A stretch of 64,000 bases of DNA from Variovorax sp. DXTD-1 (GTDB lineage: Bacteria > Pseudomonadota > Gammaproteobacteria > Burkholderiales > Burkholderiaceae_C). The notes beneath the pieces were generated by a model that searched no databases, was not told the DNA's origin, and saw nothing but the letters and a program-made list of their open reading frames with translations. Below, piece by piece: positions 35,048 through 42,409 of the stretch. The stretch lies in contig NZ_RWKH01000024.1 in the NCBI RefSeq assembly GCF_003984625.1, positions 30,227 through 94,226 of the forward strand. Reading direction: 5' to 3'. Both the position numbers and the translations under genes were made by a program. Every line of letters begins with the position of its first letter. Within the stretch, counting starts at the first letter, position 1.

Positions 35048-35709
35048 GCGCGCTGCTCCAGCACCGACAGATAGCGCTCCATGCAGCCACGCAGTTTCTG
35101 CAGCCCGTAGCGCAGGCGGCTGCGCACGGTTTCGAAACCGATTTCCAGGCTGGCCGCGAGCGCCTCGACCGTCAACCCGTCTTCATGGTGCAGCAGGAAT
35201 GCGGCGCGCTGCTCAGGCGGCAGTTCGTCGAGGCAGGCCAACAACCGGCGGCCGGCGGCGCGCCAGAACGCGAGCTCCTCGGCCGAAGGATGCGCCGCGG
35301 CATCGACCGCGCCGCGCACGCCACGGTCCAACGTAGGCATGGCATCGTCGCCGTCGTCCGGATGGGCGTCGAGCGCCACCTCGCGGCCGCTCACGCGCAG
35401 CCGGTCCATGGCCAAGTTGTGCGCAATGGTGAAAGCCCAGGTTCTCCAGGCGGCGCCTTGCGGCGAAAAGCTGTCGCGCGCGGAAATGATGCGCACCCAG
35501 GTGTCCTGGAACACCTCGTCGGCCTGCGCCGCCAGCCGCGCGCCCAGCAGCCGCTTGACGAAGCGGAACAGCCCGCCCTCGTGGCGCGCGTAGAGCACGT
35601 CGAACGCGGCGCCGTCGCCGCGCGCGTAGGCCAGCATCAACTGGTCGTCGGGCATGGCGTCGCGCTCGGTGGCGGCTTTGGCGGAAGGGGCGCGGGGGAG
35701 CGCGGACAT
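35044..35709 (-). CDS. RNA polymerase sigma factor, ECF type
   Basis: A 221-residue sigma-70 family factor of the extracytoplasmic-function group. Region 2 is seen in LYARHEGGLFRFVKRLLG and DEVFQDTWVRIISARDSF, and region 4 in LPPEQRAAFLLHHEDGLTVEALAASL with the helix-turn-helix GFETVRSRLRYGLQKLR. ATG 35709 is chosen; an in-frame extension to 35778 and an internal ATG at 35655 are alternatives, and none has a strong ribosome site. It is coupled to the membrane protein gene downstream. The signal sensed is unknown. Confidence 0.9.
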   Translation of the reverse strand: MSALPRAPSAKAATERDAMPDDQLMLAYARGDGAAFDVLYARHEGGLFRFVKRLLGARLAAQADEVFQDTWVRIISARDSFSPQGAAWRTWAFTIAHNLAMDRLRVSGREVALDAHPDDGDDAMPTLDRGVRGAVDAAAHPSAEELAFWRAAGRRLLACLDELPPEQRAAFLLHHEDGLTVEALAASLEIGFETVRSRLRYGLQKLRGCMERYLSVLEQRA

Positions 35710-35798
35710 CGGAGGATTCTCACCCGGGCTTGTACGGGCGGCAGCCGGCTTCGGGGTTGGGCGTCGCAAAAAAGACACCGCATTCGGCTTGCCGGAGC

Positions 35799-35829
35799 TT
35801 GATCGAAGGCCCGCAGCCTGCGCTATAAT
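35799..35829 (+). promoter_or_regulatory. tRNA promoter
   Basis: A perfect -10 box TATAAT (35824-35829) with TTGATC (35799-35804) 19 bases upstream lies 29 bases before the tRNA. The spacing is slightly long but the -10 is consensus. Confidence 0.75.
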
Positions 35830-35858
35830 CTTGGGCTCGGCACAAAACTGCGCCGAAC

Positions 35859-35935
35859 GGCTCTTTAGCTCAGTCGGTTAGAGCGATGGAATCATAATCC
35901 ACAGGTCCGCGGTTCGAATCCGTGAAGAGCCACCA
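35859..35935 (+). tRNA. tRNA with CAU anticodon (elongator Met most likely)
   Basis: A 77-base tRNA with encoded CCA. The acceptor arms GGCTCTT/AAGAGCC, D-stem GCTC/GAGC, T-loop GGTTCGAATC and an anticodon loop ATCATAA giving CAU are all present. CAU is shared by elongator methionine and lysidine-modified isoleucine tRNAs; the initiator is excluded by the paired first acceptor bases. I favour elongator Met. It has its own promoter and terminator. Confidence 0.93.
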
Positions 35936-35943
35936 AGATCATT

Positions 35944-35980
35944 AAAAGCCTTGCAAGTCAACGACTTGCAAGGCTTTTTT
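35944..35980 (+). terminator. Rho-independent terminator of the tRNA
   Basis: A perfect inverted repeat (AAGCCTTGCAAGTC and GACTTGCAAGGCTT, three-base loop) ends in a run of six T at 35975-35980, nine bases after the tRNA. The A-run on the other side would also allow termination on the minus strand. From here to 36146 I see no gene. Confidence 0.92.
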
Positions 35981-36145
35981 GTTTTCCGCGGCGTGCCGGT
36001 TCCGTCCCTTTCGACCCTATTTTTTCCACTGCCGGGCCCGGTGCCCGTTCAGCGGGCAATGTGGTGCAAACCCGCGCCAGTGCTTGCTCCGGCGACCTGG
36101 GTCCTCAGACAACCCACAGAGTTGTGCACAGAAAAGCGGGACAAG

Positions 36146-36889
36146 TCATCCGCTGGACTTGCGCGGCTGCTTGGCGCGCCCCGGCGCCTTGACCGGCGCA
36201 TCGGCCAGCGCCGGAAAAGGCGGCAGGGGACGGCAGGCCACCTGCTTGGCGGCGGTTGGTTCCATGCCGAATGCCCGCAGCAGACAGGTTGCCACTTCTC
36301 GCCCATGGGCGGCGGGCAAGCCCCCTATCGCCACGCTGCGCATGGCCTGGGTCACGGCGCCGTTCAACACGTCCATGGCGGCCGCTTCGCTCGGCACCCG
36401 AAAGCTCTTCTGCTTGATGCCAAGGCGCATGTCGGCCAGCGCGTAGTGCTGGATCTCGAGCAGCAGCGACGGCGCCGCCGCGGCGACATCCAGCATCAGC
36501 AGCGCCCATGCGGGGCTTTCGTGCGCTAGCCAGATGTAGCGCTGGATACCGATCGCCATGCGCTGCGCCCCTTCGGCCACGCCGGCCTGGCTGCCCGAAA
36601 TGCGTTGGCACAGCGTGTCCGCTAGCCACAGCGCCACGGCGCCGGCCAGCTCTTCCTTGGTTTTGAAGTGGTTGTAGACGGTGCCGGTCGTCATGCCAGC
36701 CACCGCCGCAATCTCCAGCATGGTGGCCGCCGCGTAGCCGCGTGCGCTGAATACCTTGATGGCGGCCTGCACCAGCTGCAGCCGCGTGCGCTCGCGCTTC
36801 AAGAGGCCCGGCCGGGGCGCCACAAGACTTTCGGCCAGGGCGGCCGGAAGTGGTATGGACGGCGCCATGAAGCCGATCGTACTATCCAT
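36146..36889 (-). CDS. TetR-family transcriptional regulator
   Basis: A 247-residue repressor. The N-terminal helix-turn-helix (LQLVQAAIKVFSARGYAAATMLEIAAVAGMTTGTVYNHFKTKEEL, shown here only as a landmark around residues 38-80) is typical; the ligand domain is unassigned. The C-terminal 25 residues are Pro/Lys/Arg-rich. ATG 36889 is chosen; ATG 36868 is also possible. It is transcribed away from the dihaem cytochrome gene, and an inverted repeat lies just before its start. Confidence 0.85.
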   Translation of the reverse strand: MDSTIGFMAPSIPLPAALAESLVAPRPGLLKRERTRLQLVQAAIKVFSARGYAAATMLEIAAVAGMTTGTVYNHFKTKEELAGAVALWLADTLCQRISGSQAGVAEGAQRMAIGIQRYIWLAHESPAWALLMLDVAAAAPSLLLEIQHYALADMRLGIKQKSFRVPSEAAAMDVLNGAVTQAMRSVAIGGLPAAHGREVATCLLRAFGMEPTAAKQVACRPLPPFPALADAPVKAPGRAKQPRKSSG

Positions 36890-36892
36890 TTT

Positions 36893-36907
36893 TGAACGCA
36901 ATGTTCA
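36893..36907. promoter_or_regulatory. Inverted repeat, candidate TetR operator
   Basis: TGAAC-GCAAT-GTTCA forms a five-base-arm palindrome with a five-base spacer immediately upstream of the TetR start, in the divergent region shared with the cytochrome gene. The sequence is AT-rich relative to its surroundings. A role as the regulator's own operator is inferred from position. Confidence 0.5.
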
Positions 36908-37016
36908 TTTTTGATTCACTCATGCAATAACGAGAGTTTGCCATGCAATCCAATCCCCGCCGTCGCCCGCCGGCCTTTGCAGTGCGCCGTTCCGCACACC
37001 CGCTCCGGAGGCTCGC

Positions 37017-37928
37017 ATGAGTGCCGGCGTCAAATGGGCAAAGCGCGCGGCGGTGCTCGTGGCCATTCTGGTTGCTGTTGCCGCCGCGGCGCTGTGGGTC
37101 GGCAACGAGCTTGCTACGCGCAAGATGCGGCGTACGGTCGAAGTCGCGGCGCAGCCCGTCGCCTTCCGCAGTGCGAGCGACAGCGCAGCGCTCGAGCGGG
37201 GGCGCTACCTGTATGCGTCCCGCGGCTGTGTCGATTGCCACGGTGCAGCGGCCAATGGCCGCATGTTCCTGGACGACGGCAACGGGATGCGCATCGCGGG
37301 GCCGAACATCAGCCCCGGGCCGGGCAGCGTGGTGGCGGGCTACACCCCCGTGGACTGGGTGCGCGCCATCCGGCATGGCGTCTCGCGCAGTGGCCGGCCG
37401 CTCATGGTGATGCCCAGCGAGGACTACAACCGCTGGACCGACGACGACCTCGCGTCACTGGTGGCCTACCTGCGCTTCAAGGAACCTGCGAGCGGCACAG
37501 GCGCCGTGGTCGAACTGCCGTTGCCGGTGCGGGCCCTCTACGGATTTGGCTGGATGCAGGATGCCGCAGCAAAGATCGACCATACCCGGCCACCCGAACA
37601 GCCCGTGCCCGAGAGCGTGACGGTGAAGCACGGCGCGTATGTGGCCAACATGTGCATCGGCTGCCACGGCGCGAAGCTCGGCGGCGGCAAGATTCCCGGT
37701 GGTCCGCCGGAATGGCCTGCGGCCTCCAACCTGACGCCAGGCGAAGGAAGCGCCATGGTGCGCTATCCGGATGCGGACGCGCTGCTGGCGCTGTTCAAGA
37801 CCGGCAAGCGGCCCGACGGATCGGCGGTGAAGGTCATGCCCTTCGAATCGCTCCGCGAGATGAACGAGACCGACGTGCGAGCGCTGCACCTGTACCTGAA
37901 AAGCCTGCCGGCAAGCCCCAAAGGCTAG
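37017..37928 (+). CDS. Membrane-anchored dihaem cytochrome c
   Basis: A 303-residue protein with an uncleaved-looking N-terminal membrane helix (residues about 9-29) and two class I cytochrome c domains. The haem motifs are CVDCH and CIGCH, and a distal methionine is likely in LMVMP and KVMPF. It resembles cytochrome subunits that take electrons from periplasmic dehydrogenases, but no dehydrogenase gene is adjacent. It is probably controlled by the divergent TetR-family protein. Confidence 0.88.
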   Translation: MSAGVKWAKRAAVLVAILVAVAAAALWVGNELATRKMRRTVEVAAQPVAFRSASDSAALERGRYLYASRGCVDCHGAAANGRMFLDDGNGMRIAGPNISPGPGSVVAGYTPVDWVRAIRHGVSRSGRPLMVMPSEDYNRWTDDDLASLVAYLRFKEPASGTGAVVELPLPVRALYGFGWMQDAAAKIDHTRPPEQPVPESVTVKHGAYVANMCIGCHGAKLGGGKIPGGPPEWPAASNLTPGEGSAMVRYPDADALLALFKTGKRPDGSAVKVMPFESLREMNETDVRALHLYLKSLPASPKG

Positions 37929-37952
37929 CGAGCGGCCCGCTCGTTACCTTGC

Positions 37953-38612
37953 TCAGCCCGCCTTGCGGAAAGTGAGGTTGACGCGCCGGCTGCCCAGCAG
38001 CGCATGCGGCCGGTCTGCGAGCGGCAGCACGCCGTGGTAGCGCAGCCGGTCCGGCCCGCCCCAGACGACGACATCGCCGTGCCCGAGCGGAATTCGGACG
38101 GTCTTGTCGCCGCGCGCGAGCCCGCCAAAAAGAAACGTGGCGGGCATGCCGAGTGAAACCGAAACGATGGGCGCGCCGTAGTCGCGCTCGTCCTTGTCCT
38201 GGTGCAGCGACAGCCGCGTGCCGGGCTCGTAGCGGTTGACCAGGCAGGCGTCGGGCGCGAAGCCTTCGTACCCCGCTTCGGCGGCGGCCGCTCGCGCCAG
38301 GCGCTCGAACACGGCGGGCATCGGCGGCCAAGGCCGGCCGGTCTCGGGATCGAGTTCGCCGTAGCGGTAGCCGCGCCGGTCCGAGATCCAGCCGAGGCGA
38401 CCGCAGTTGGTCATTGCCACGGACATGGTGAGGCCGCCCGGCGTCACGAGGTGCCGGAATGCGGCGCGCTGTTCGACCTCGTTCAATGCCGGAAGAAGTT
38501 CGTGCACGAAGGGCAGCGCGAAGCCACGCAGCACGAACGCCCCCGGGCCGATGGCCTCTCTGCCGCGCGGCAGGTCGGCATCTGGAGCATCGGAAAAAAG
38601 ATCGAGCGTCAC
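37953..38612 (-). CDS. alkB: AlkB-type alpha-ketoglutarate-dependent dioxygenase
   Basis: A 219-residue Fe(II)/2-oxoglutarate enzyme predicted to demethylate alkylated bases. The iron ligands HxD (SLHQDKD) and distal histidine (RYHGVLP), and the 2-oxoglutarate-binding RRVNLTFR, are intact. NRYEPGTRLSLH and GGDVVVWGG-type strands (GHGDVVVWGGPDRLRYHG) match AlkB. The GTG start at 38612 overlaps the stop of the MocR-type gene (GTGA), so translation is coupled to it. No ada gene is nearby. Confidence 0.92.
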   Translation of the reverse strand: MTLDLFSDAPDADLPRGREAIGPGAFVLRGFALPFVHELLPALNEVEQRAAFRHLVTPGGLTMSVAMTNCGRLGWISDRRGYRYGELDPETGRPWPPMPAVFERLARAAAAEAGYEGFAPDACLVNRYEPGTRLSLHQDKDERDYGAPIVSVSLGMPATFLFGGLARGDKTVRIPLGHGDVVVWGGPDRLRYHGVLPLADRPHALLGSRRVNLTFRKAG

Positions 38613-40060
38613 GGCGCGATTTTCTCGCGCACCGGGCTGCCGGCCGCTGCCTCGGCCACCAAATGCCCCAAGGCTTGCATCGCCTTTTCGGCCTGCGCGT
38701 CCCACGCATGGCCGTAGTTCAGGCGCAGGCAATGCGCAAAGCCGCGCGTCGCCGAAAAGATCGGCCCCGGCGCCACGCTGATGCCGAGCTCCAGCGCCTG
38801 GCGATGAATATCGAGCGCATTCACGTGCGCCGGCAACTCGACCCACATGAAGTACCCGCCGAGCGGCCGCGTGGCACGCGTACCCGCCGGAAAGTAGTGA
38901 CCGACGGCTTGCGCAAAGCTCGCCTGCTGAACAGCCAACGTCTGGCGCAGCTTGCGCAGGTGCTTGTCGAGTCCGCCCTTCTCCAGATAGCTTGCCAACG
39001 CAAGCTGCGCAGGCACCGAGGTGCTGAGCGTGGTGGTCAGCTTCAGCCGCGCCACCGAGTGCGCAAAGCGCCCTGCCGATGCCCACCCGATGCGGTAGCC
39101 CGGCGCAAGGCACTTGGAGAATGAAGAGCAATGCAGCACGAGGCCCTGCGTGTCGAAGGCCTTGGCCGGAGGCGGGCGCCGGTCGCCGAAATAGAGCTCT
39201 GCGTACACGTCGTCTTCGATCAGCGGCAGCGCGTGAAGTGCGAGCAGCTCCACCACGGCCTTCTTCTTCGCGTCGTGCATCAGGCTGCCGAGCGGGTTCT
39301 GGAAGGTGGTCATCAGCCAGCAGGCCTTGGGCCGGTGGGCCGCAATGGCGAGCTCCAGCGCGCCCAGGTCGATGCCTTCGCCGGGATGCGTCGGCACCTC
39401 GATGGCGCGCAACCCCATGCGCTCCAGCGCCTGCAGGGCCGCATAGAAGGTCGGCGATTCGACGATCACCGAATCGCCGGGCCGCGTCACCGCCGCAAGG
39501 CACAGGTTGAGCGCCTCCAGCGCGCCGTTGGTAACGACGATTTCATCGGCCGGAACCTGCATGCCGTCGCCCAGGTAGCGCAGCGCAATCTGCCGGCGCA
39601 GCGCCGCGCTGCCGGGCGTGAGGTCGTCCACCGTGCTCCACGGGTCGAGCGACTTGGCGCTGGCAGCCATGAACTGGCCCAGCCGCGCGAGCGGAAACAG
39701 CAGCGGGCTCGGGAACGCCGAGCCGAAAGGAACCACCTTGCGCGACATGCTGGCTTCGAGAATGTCGAACACGTGGCCGCTCACGTCGAGCGATTTCGGC
39801 CCTTCGGCCGGGCGCGACGTGAGGTTGGCCTCGGGCGGGGCATCGCGCAGCCCGCCGGCCGTGACGTAGTAGCCCGAACGGTCCCGCGCGCGCACCAGCC
39901 CGCGCGCCTCCAGCAGGTAATACGCCTGGAACACGGTGGACGCGCTCACGCCCCGGCTCTCGCCGGTCTGCCGCACCGAAGGCAGGCGGTCGCCGGTCTT
40001 CAGCGTGCCCTGACGGATCGATGTCTCGATGTCGGCGGCAAGGGCTTCGTAGCGCTTCAT
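38609..40060 (-). CDS. MocR/PdxR-type GntR regulator with aminotransferase domain
   Basis: A 483-residue regulator. Residues 1-75 form a GntR winged helix (IRQGTLKTGDRLPSVRQTGESRGVSASTVFQAYYLLE). The rest is a fold-type I PLP domain with SSFSKCLAPGYRIGW holding the PLP lysine. Such regulators usually control PLP, GABA or amino-acid pathways, but the only coupled gene here is alkB. Divergent direct repeats lie just upstream. The effector is unknown. Confidence 0.9.
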   Translation of the reverse strand: MKRYEALAADIETSIRQGTLKTGDRLPSVRQTGESRGVSASTVFQAYYLLEARGLVRARDRSGYYVTAGGLRDAPPEANLTSRPAEGPKSLDVSGHVFDILEASMSRKVVPFGSAFPSPLLFPLARLGQFMAASAKSLDPWSTVDDLTPGSAALRRQIALRYLGDGMQVPADEIVVTNGALEALNLCLAAVTRPGDSVIVESPTFYAALQALERMGLRAIEVPTHPGEGIDLGALELAIAAHRPKACWLMTTFQNPLGSLMHDAKKKAVVELLALHALPLIEDDVYAELYFGDRRPPPAKAFDTQGLVLHCSSFSKCLAPGYRIGWASAGRFAHSVARLKLTTTLSTSVPAQLALASYLEKGGLDKHLRKLRQTLAVQQASFAQAVGHYFPAGTRATRPLGGYFMWVELPAHVNALDIHRQALELGISVAPGPIFSATRGFAHCLRLNYGHAWDAQAEKAMQALGHLVAEAAAGSPVREKIAP

Positions 40061-40091
40061 CGCGGGGCTGCTTTCATCCGGGGGACTTTAT

Positions 40092-40125
40092 CTGCACTGG
40101 TGATTTGACCCGGAACTGCATCTGT
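40092..40125. promoter_or_regulatory. Direct repeats upstream of the MocR-type gene
   Basis: CTGCACTGGT (40092-40101) and CTGCATCTGT (40116-40125) are direct repeats 24 bases apart in the divergent region. MocR/PdxR proteins commonly bind direct repeats in their own promoters, so this is a candidate autoregulatory site. It is assigned by eye only. Confidence 0.4.
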
Positions 40126-40157
40126 TTTTTTGCCTGCGGTTGCGGCACAGTCGGTGC

Positions 40158-40346
40158 ATGGTCAATCTCATGCGCGCGGTACGCGCCGTTCTCTGGAGTT
40201 TCATCGGGCTGGGCGGCCGCCGCGCGGACGCCGACCGGCGCACCGAGCAGGTCGGGGTGCTGCCGCTGATCGGCGTGGCGCTGGTCACGGTGCTGCTGCT
40301 CATTGCGGGGCTGGTGGCGCTTGCGCACTTTGCGGCCGGCACATGA
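40158..40346 (+). CDS. DUF2970-type small membrane protein
   Basis: A 62-residue protein with an amphipathic N-terminus (AVRAVLWSFIGLGGRR) and one membrane helix (about residues 33-55). The sequence matches the DUF2970 pattern of small betaproteobacterial membrane proteins of unknown function. ATG 40158 is chosen over a TTG at 40140. Its stop overlaps the cytochrome start (ATGA), which suggests it belongs to the same unit. Confidence 0.75.
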   Translation: MVNLMRAVRAVLWSFIGLGGRRADADRRTEQVGVLPLIGVALVTVLLLIAGLVALAHFAAGT

Positions 40347-41053
40347 TGAAGGCCGTTTGCCACTTCTTCAGAGGCCTTGCAGGAATCGCATTGCTGTTGC
40401 TGCTCGGCGGCCACGGGGCTGCCATGGCGGCCGGCGGCATCGAGCAGCGCGTGGCCGCCTGCATTGCCTGCCACGGACGCGAAGGCGCCACGACAAACGC
40501 CGGCTACTTTCCGCGCCTTTCGGGCAAACCCGCCGGATACCTGTTCAACCAGTTGCGGAGCTTTCGCGACGGCCGGCGCTTCAATGCCGATATGACCTAC
40601 ATGGTGCAGCACCTCTCCGATGCGTACCTGATGGAAATGGCCGAATACTTTGCGGGTCTGGACCTGCCCTACCCGCCCGTCTCGTCCGCGAGCGATGCAA
40701 CGCCCGCGCAGTTGGCGCGCGGCCGGCAGCTGGCGCTCGAAGGCGATGCGGCCCGCCGCATTCCGGCCTGCGTGCAATGCCACGGCGCAGCACTCACCGG
40801 CGTGCAGCCGGCCATTCCGGGGCTGCTCGGGCTGCCGCGCCTCTATGTGTCGTCGCAGCTCGGCGCCTGGCTGACCAGCGAGCGGCATGCGCTCGCGCCC
40901 GACTGCATGGCCGAGATCGGCCGCCGCATGACCACCGCCGACATCAACGCCGTGGCCAGTTGGCTCGCGGTGCAGCCCATGCCGGCCGACCCGAAGCCCG
41001 TGTCATCTTTGCCCGCCCCCCTGCCGATCGCCTGCGGCGGCATGCCGAAGTGA
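40343..41053 (+). CDS. Periplasmic dihaem cytochrome c
   Basis: A 236-residue exported protein with a signal peptide (FFRGLAGIALLLLLGGHGAAMAA) and two haem motifs, CIACH and CVQCH. Repeated GYFPRLSGKPAGYLFNQLRSFRDGRR and PGLLGLPRLYVSSQLGAW segments mark it as a c4-like dihaem cytochrome. It overlaps the DUF2970 gene and is seven bases from the trihaem cytochrome gene, so the two cytochromes probably form one electron-transfer chain. Confidence 0.9.
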   Translation: MMKAVCHFFRGLAGIALLLLLGGHGAAMAAGGIEQRVAACIACHGREGATTNAGYFPRLSGKPAGYLFNQLRSFRDGRRFNADMTYMVQHLSDAYLMEMAEYFAGLDLPYPPVSSASDATPAQLARGRQLALEGDAARRIPACVQCHGAALTGVQPAIPGLLGLPRLYVSSQLGAWLTSERHALAPDCMAEIGRRMTTADINAVASWLAVQPMPADPKPVSSLPAPLPIACGGMPK

Positions 41054-41060
41054 GACGGCC

Positions 41061-42350
41061 ATGAAGAAGATGCGATACCTCGGCTGGACATTGCTCGTTG
41101 TGGTGCTGCTGCTCGGCGGCGCCGCCGGCGGCATCGTGGCGCTGAACCTGCGCGGCGAAGACCCGCTGCCGGAGCAGGCCGAGGCCTTCAACGCCACGCC
41201 CCAGCAGGTCGAGCGCGGGCGCTATCTTGCGCTGGCCGGCAACTGCGCCGGCTGCCACACCACGCGGGGCGGCCAGCCCTATGCGGGTGGCCTGCCGATC
41301 GAAACGCCCTTCGGCACCGTGTACTCGAGCAACCTGACGCCCGACGAAAAGTCCGGCATCGGCAGCTGGAGCAGCGCGCACTTCTGGCGCGCCATGCACA
41401 ACGGCCGCAGCAAGGACGGCCGGCTGCTGTATCCCGCGTTCCCGTATCCCAACTTCACGCAGGTCACGCGTGAAGATTCGGACGCCATCTACGCCTACCT
41501 GCGCAGCGTGCCGCCCGCGCCGGCGCCAAACCTGGCGCACCGGCTGCGCTTTCCCTACGACACGCAGGCCGCGCTGGCGGTGTGGCGGGCCCTTTCCTTC
41601 AAGCCCGAGAGCTTCGTCGCGAACGCCGGCAAGCCCGCCGAATGGAACCGCGGCGCGTACCTGGTCGGCGGGCTGGGCCACTGCATCGCCTGCCATGGCC
41701 CGCGCGATTCGCTGGGCGCAACGCAGACCCAACTCGGCCTTTCGGGCGGGTTGATCGCGGTGGAGAACTGGTATGCGCCTTCGCTTGCCGACCCGCACGA
41801 GGCGGGCGTGGCCGACTGGCCCACGGCCGAAGTGGTCGCGTTGCTCAAGAGCGGCGTCGCACCGCGCGGCTCCGTCATGGGGCCGATGGCCGACGTCGTG
41901 TTTCGCAGCACGCAGTACCTGAGCGAAGCCGATCTGGCCGCGATGGCGAGCTATTTGAAGGACCTGCCCGGCGCGCCGGCTCCGTCCGCCGCACCCGCGC
42001 GCCCCGCCATCGCCGTGCGCCGGGACGCCGGCACCATGGTGCGCGGCGCAAAGATCTATGACCAGCGCTGCGCCTATTGCCACGGCGACCAGGGCCAGGG
42101 AGTGCCGGGGGCGTTTCCGCCGCTGGCAGGCAACCGCGCCGTGAACATGGCGCAGACGGCAAACCTGATCCAGGTGATCGCGCACGGCGGCTACCTGCCC
42201 TCCACCGCAGGCAATCCGCGCCCCTACGGCATGCCGCCGTTCGGCCACCTGCTGGACGCGGGCGACGTGGCTGCGGTGCTCACCTTCATTCGAGGCTCGT
42301 GGGGCAACGACAGCCCGCCAGTGACGCAACTCGACACCATGCGGCGCTGA
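41061..42350 (+). CDS. Membrane-anchored trihaem cytochrome c (alcohol/gluconate dehydrogenase type)
   Basis: A 429-residue protein with an N-terminal anchor (residues about 6-27) and three cytochrome c domains carrying CAGCH, CIACH and CAYCH. The sequence YSSNLTPDEKSGIGSWS and NGRSKDGRLLYPAFPYPNFTQVT is characteristic of the cytochrome subunit of membrane alcohol, gluconate or sorbitol dehydrogenases, which pass electrons to ubiquinol oxidase. No such dehydrogenase gene is present next to it. It ends 59 bases from the converging phosphoesterase gene. Confidence 0.9.
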   Translation: MKKMRYLGWTLLVVVLLLGGAAGGIVALNLRGEDPLPEQAEAFNATPQQVERGRYLALAGNCAGCHTTRGGQPYAGGLPIETPFGTVYSSNLTPDEKSGIGSWSSAHFWRAMHNGRSKDGRLLYPAFPYPNFTQVTREDSDAIYAYLRSVPPAPAPNLAHRLRFPYDTQAALAVWRALSFKPESFVANAGKPAEWNRGAYLVGGLGHCIACHGPRDSLGATQTQLGLSGGLIAVENWYAPSLADPHEAGVADWPTAEVVALLKSGVAPRGSVMGPMADVVFRSTQYLSEADLAAMASYLKDLPGAPAPSAAPARPAIAVRRDAGTMVRGAKIYDQRCAYCHGDQGQGVPGAFPPLAGNRAVNMAQTANLIQVIAHGGYLPSTAGNPRPYGMPPFGHLLDAGDVAAVLTFIRGSWGNDSPPVTQLDTMRR

Positions 42351-42409
42351 GCGGGGCGGGGCAAAACGCCCTGAATCCGTCGATGCCTGGCGCGGGGGCC
42401 GCCCCTCGT

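Noticed and set aside
35981..36145. Small gene between the tRNA terminator and the TetR gene
   Set aside because: No frame with a plausible start, ribosome site and codon bias was found.
35859..37017. tRNA-associated genomic island
   Set aside because: No integrase, no repeated tRNA 3' end downstream and no composition shift were seen.
38613..39503. Minus-strand extension upstream of alkB
   Set aside because: It overlaps the MocR-type gene out of frame. The alkB GTG at 38612 is coupled to that gene's stop.
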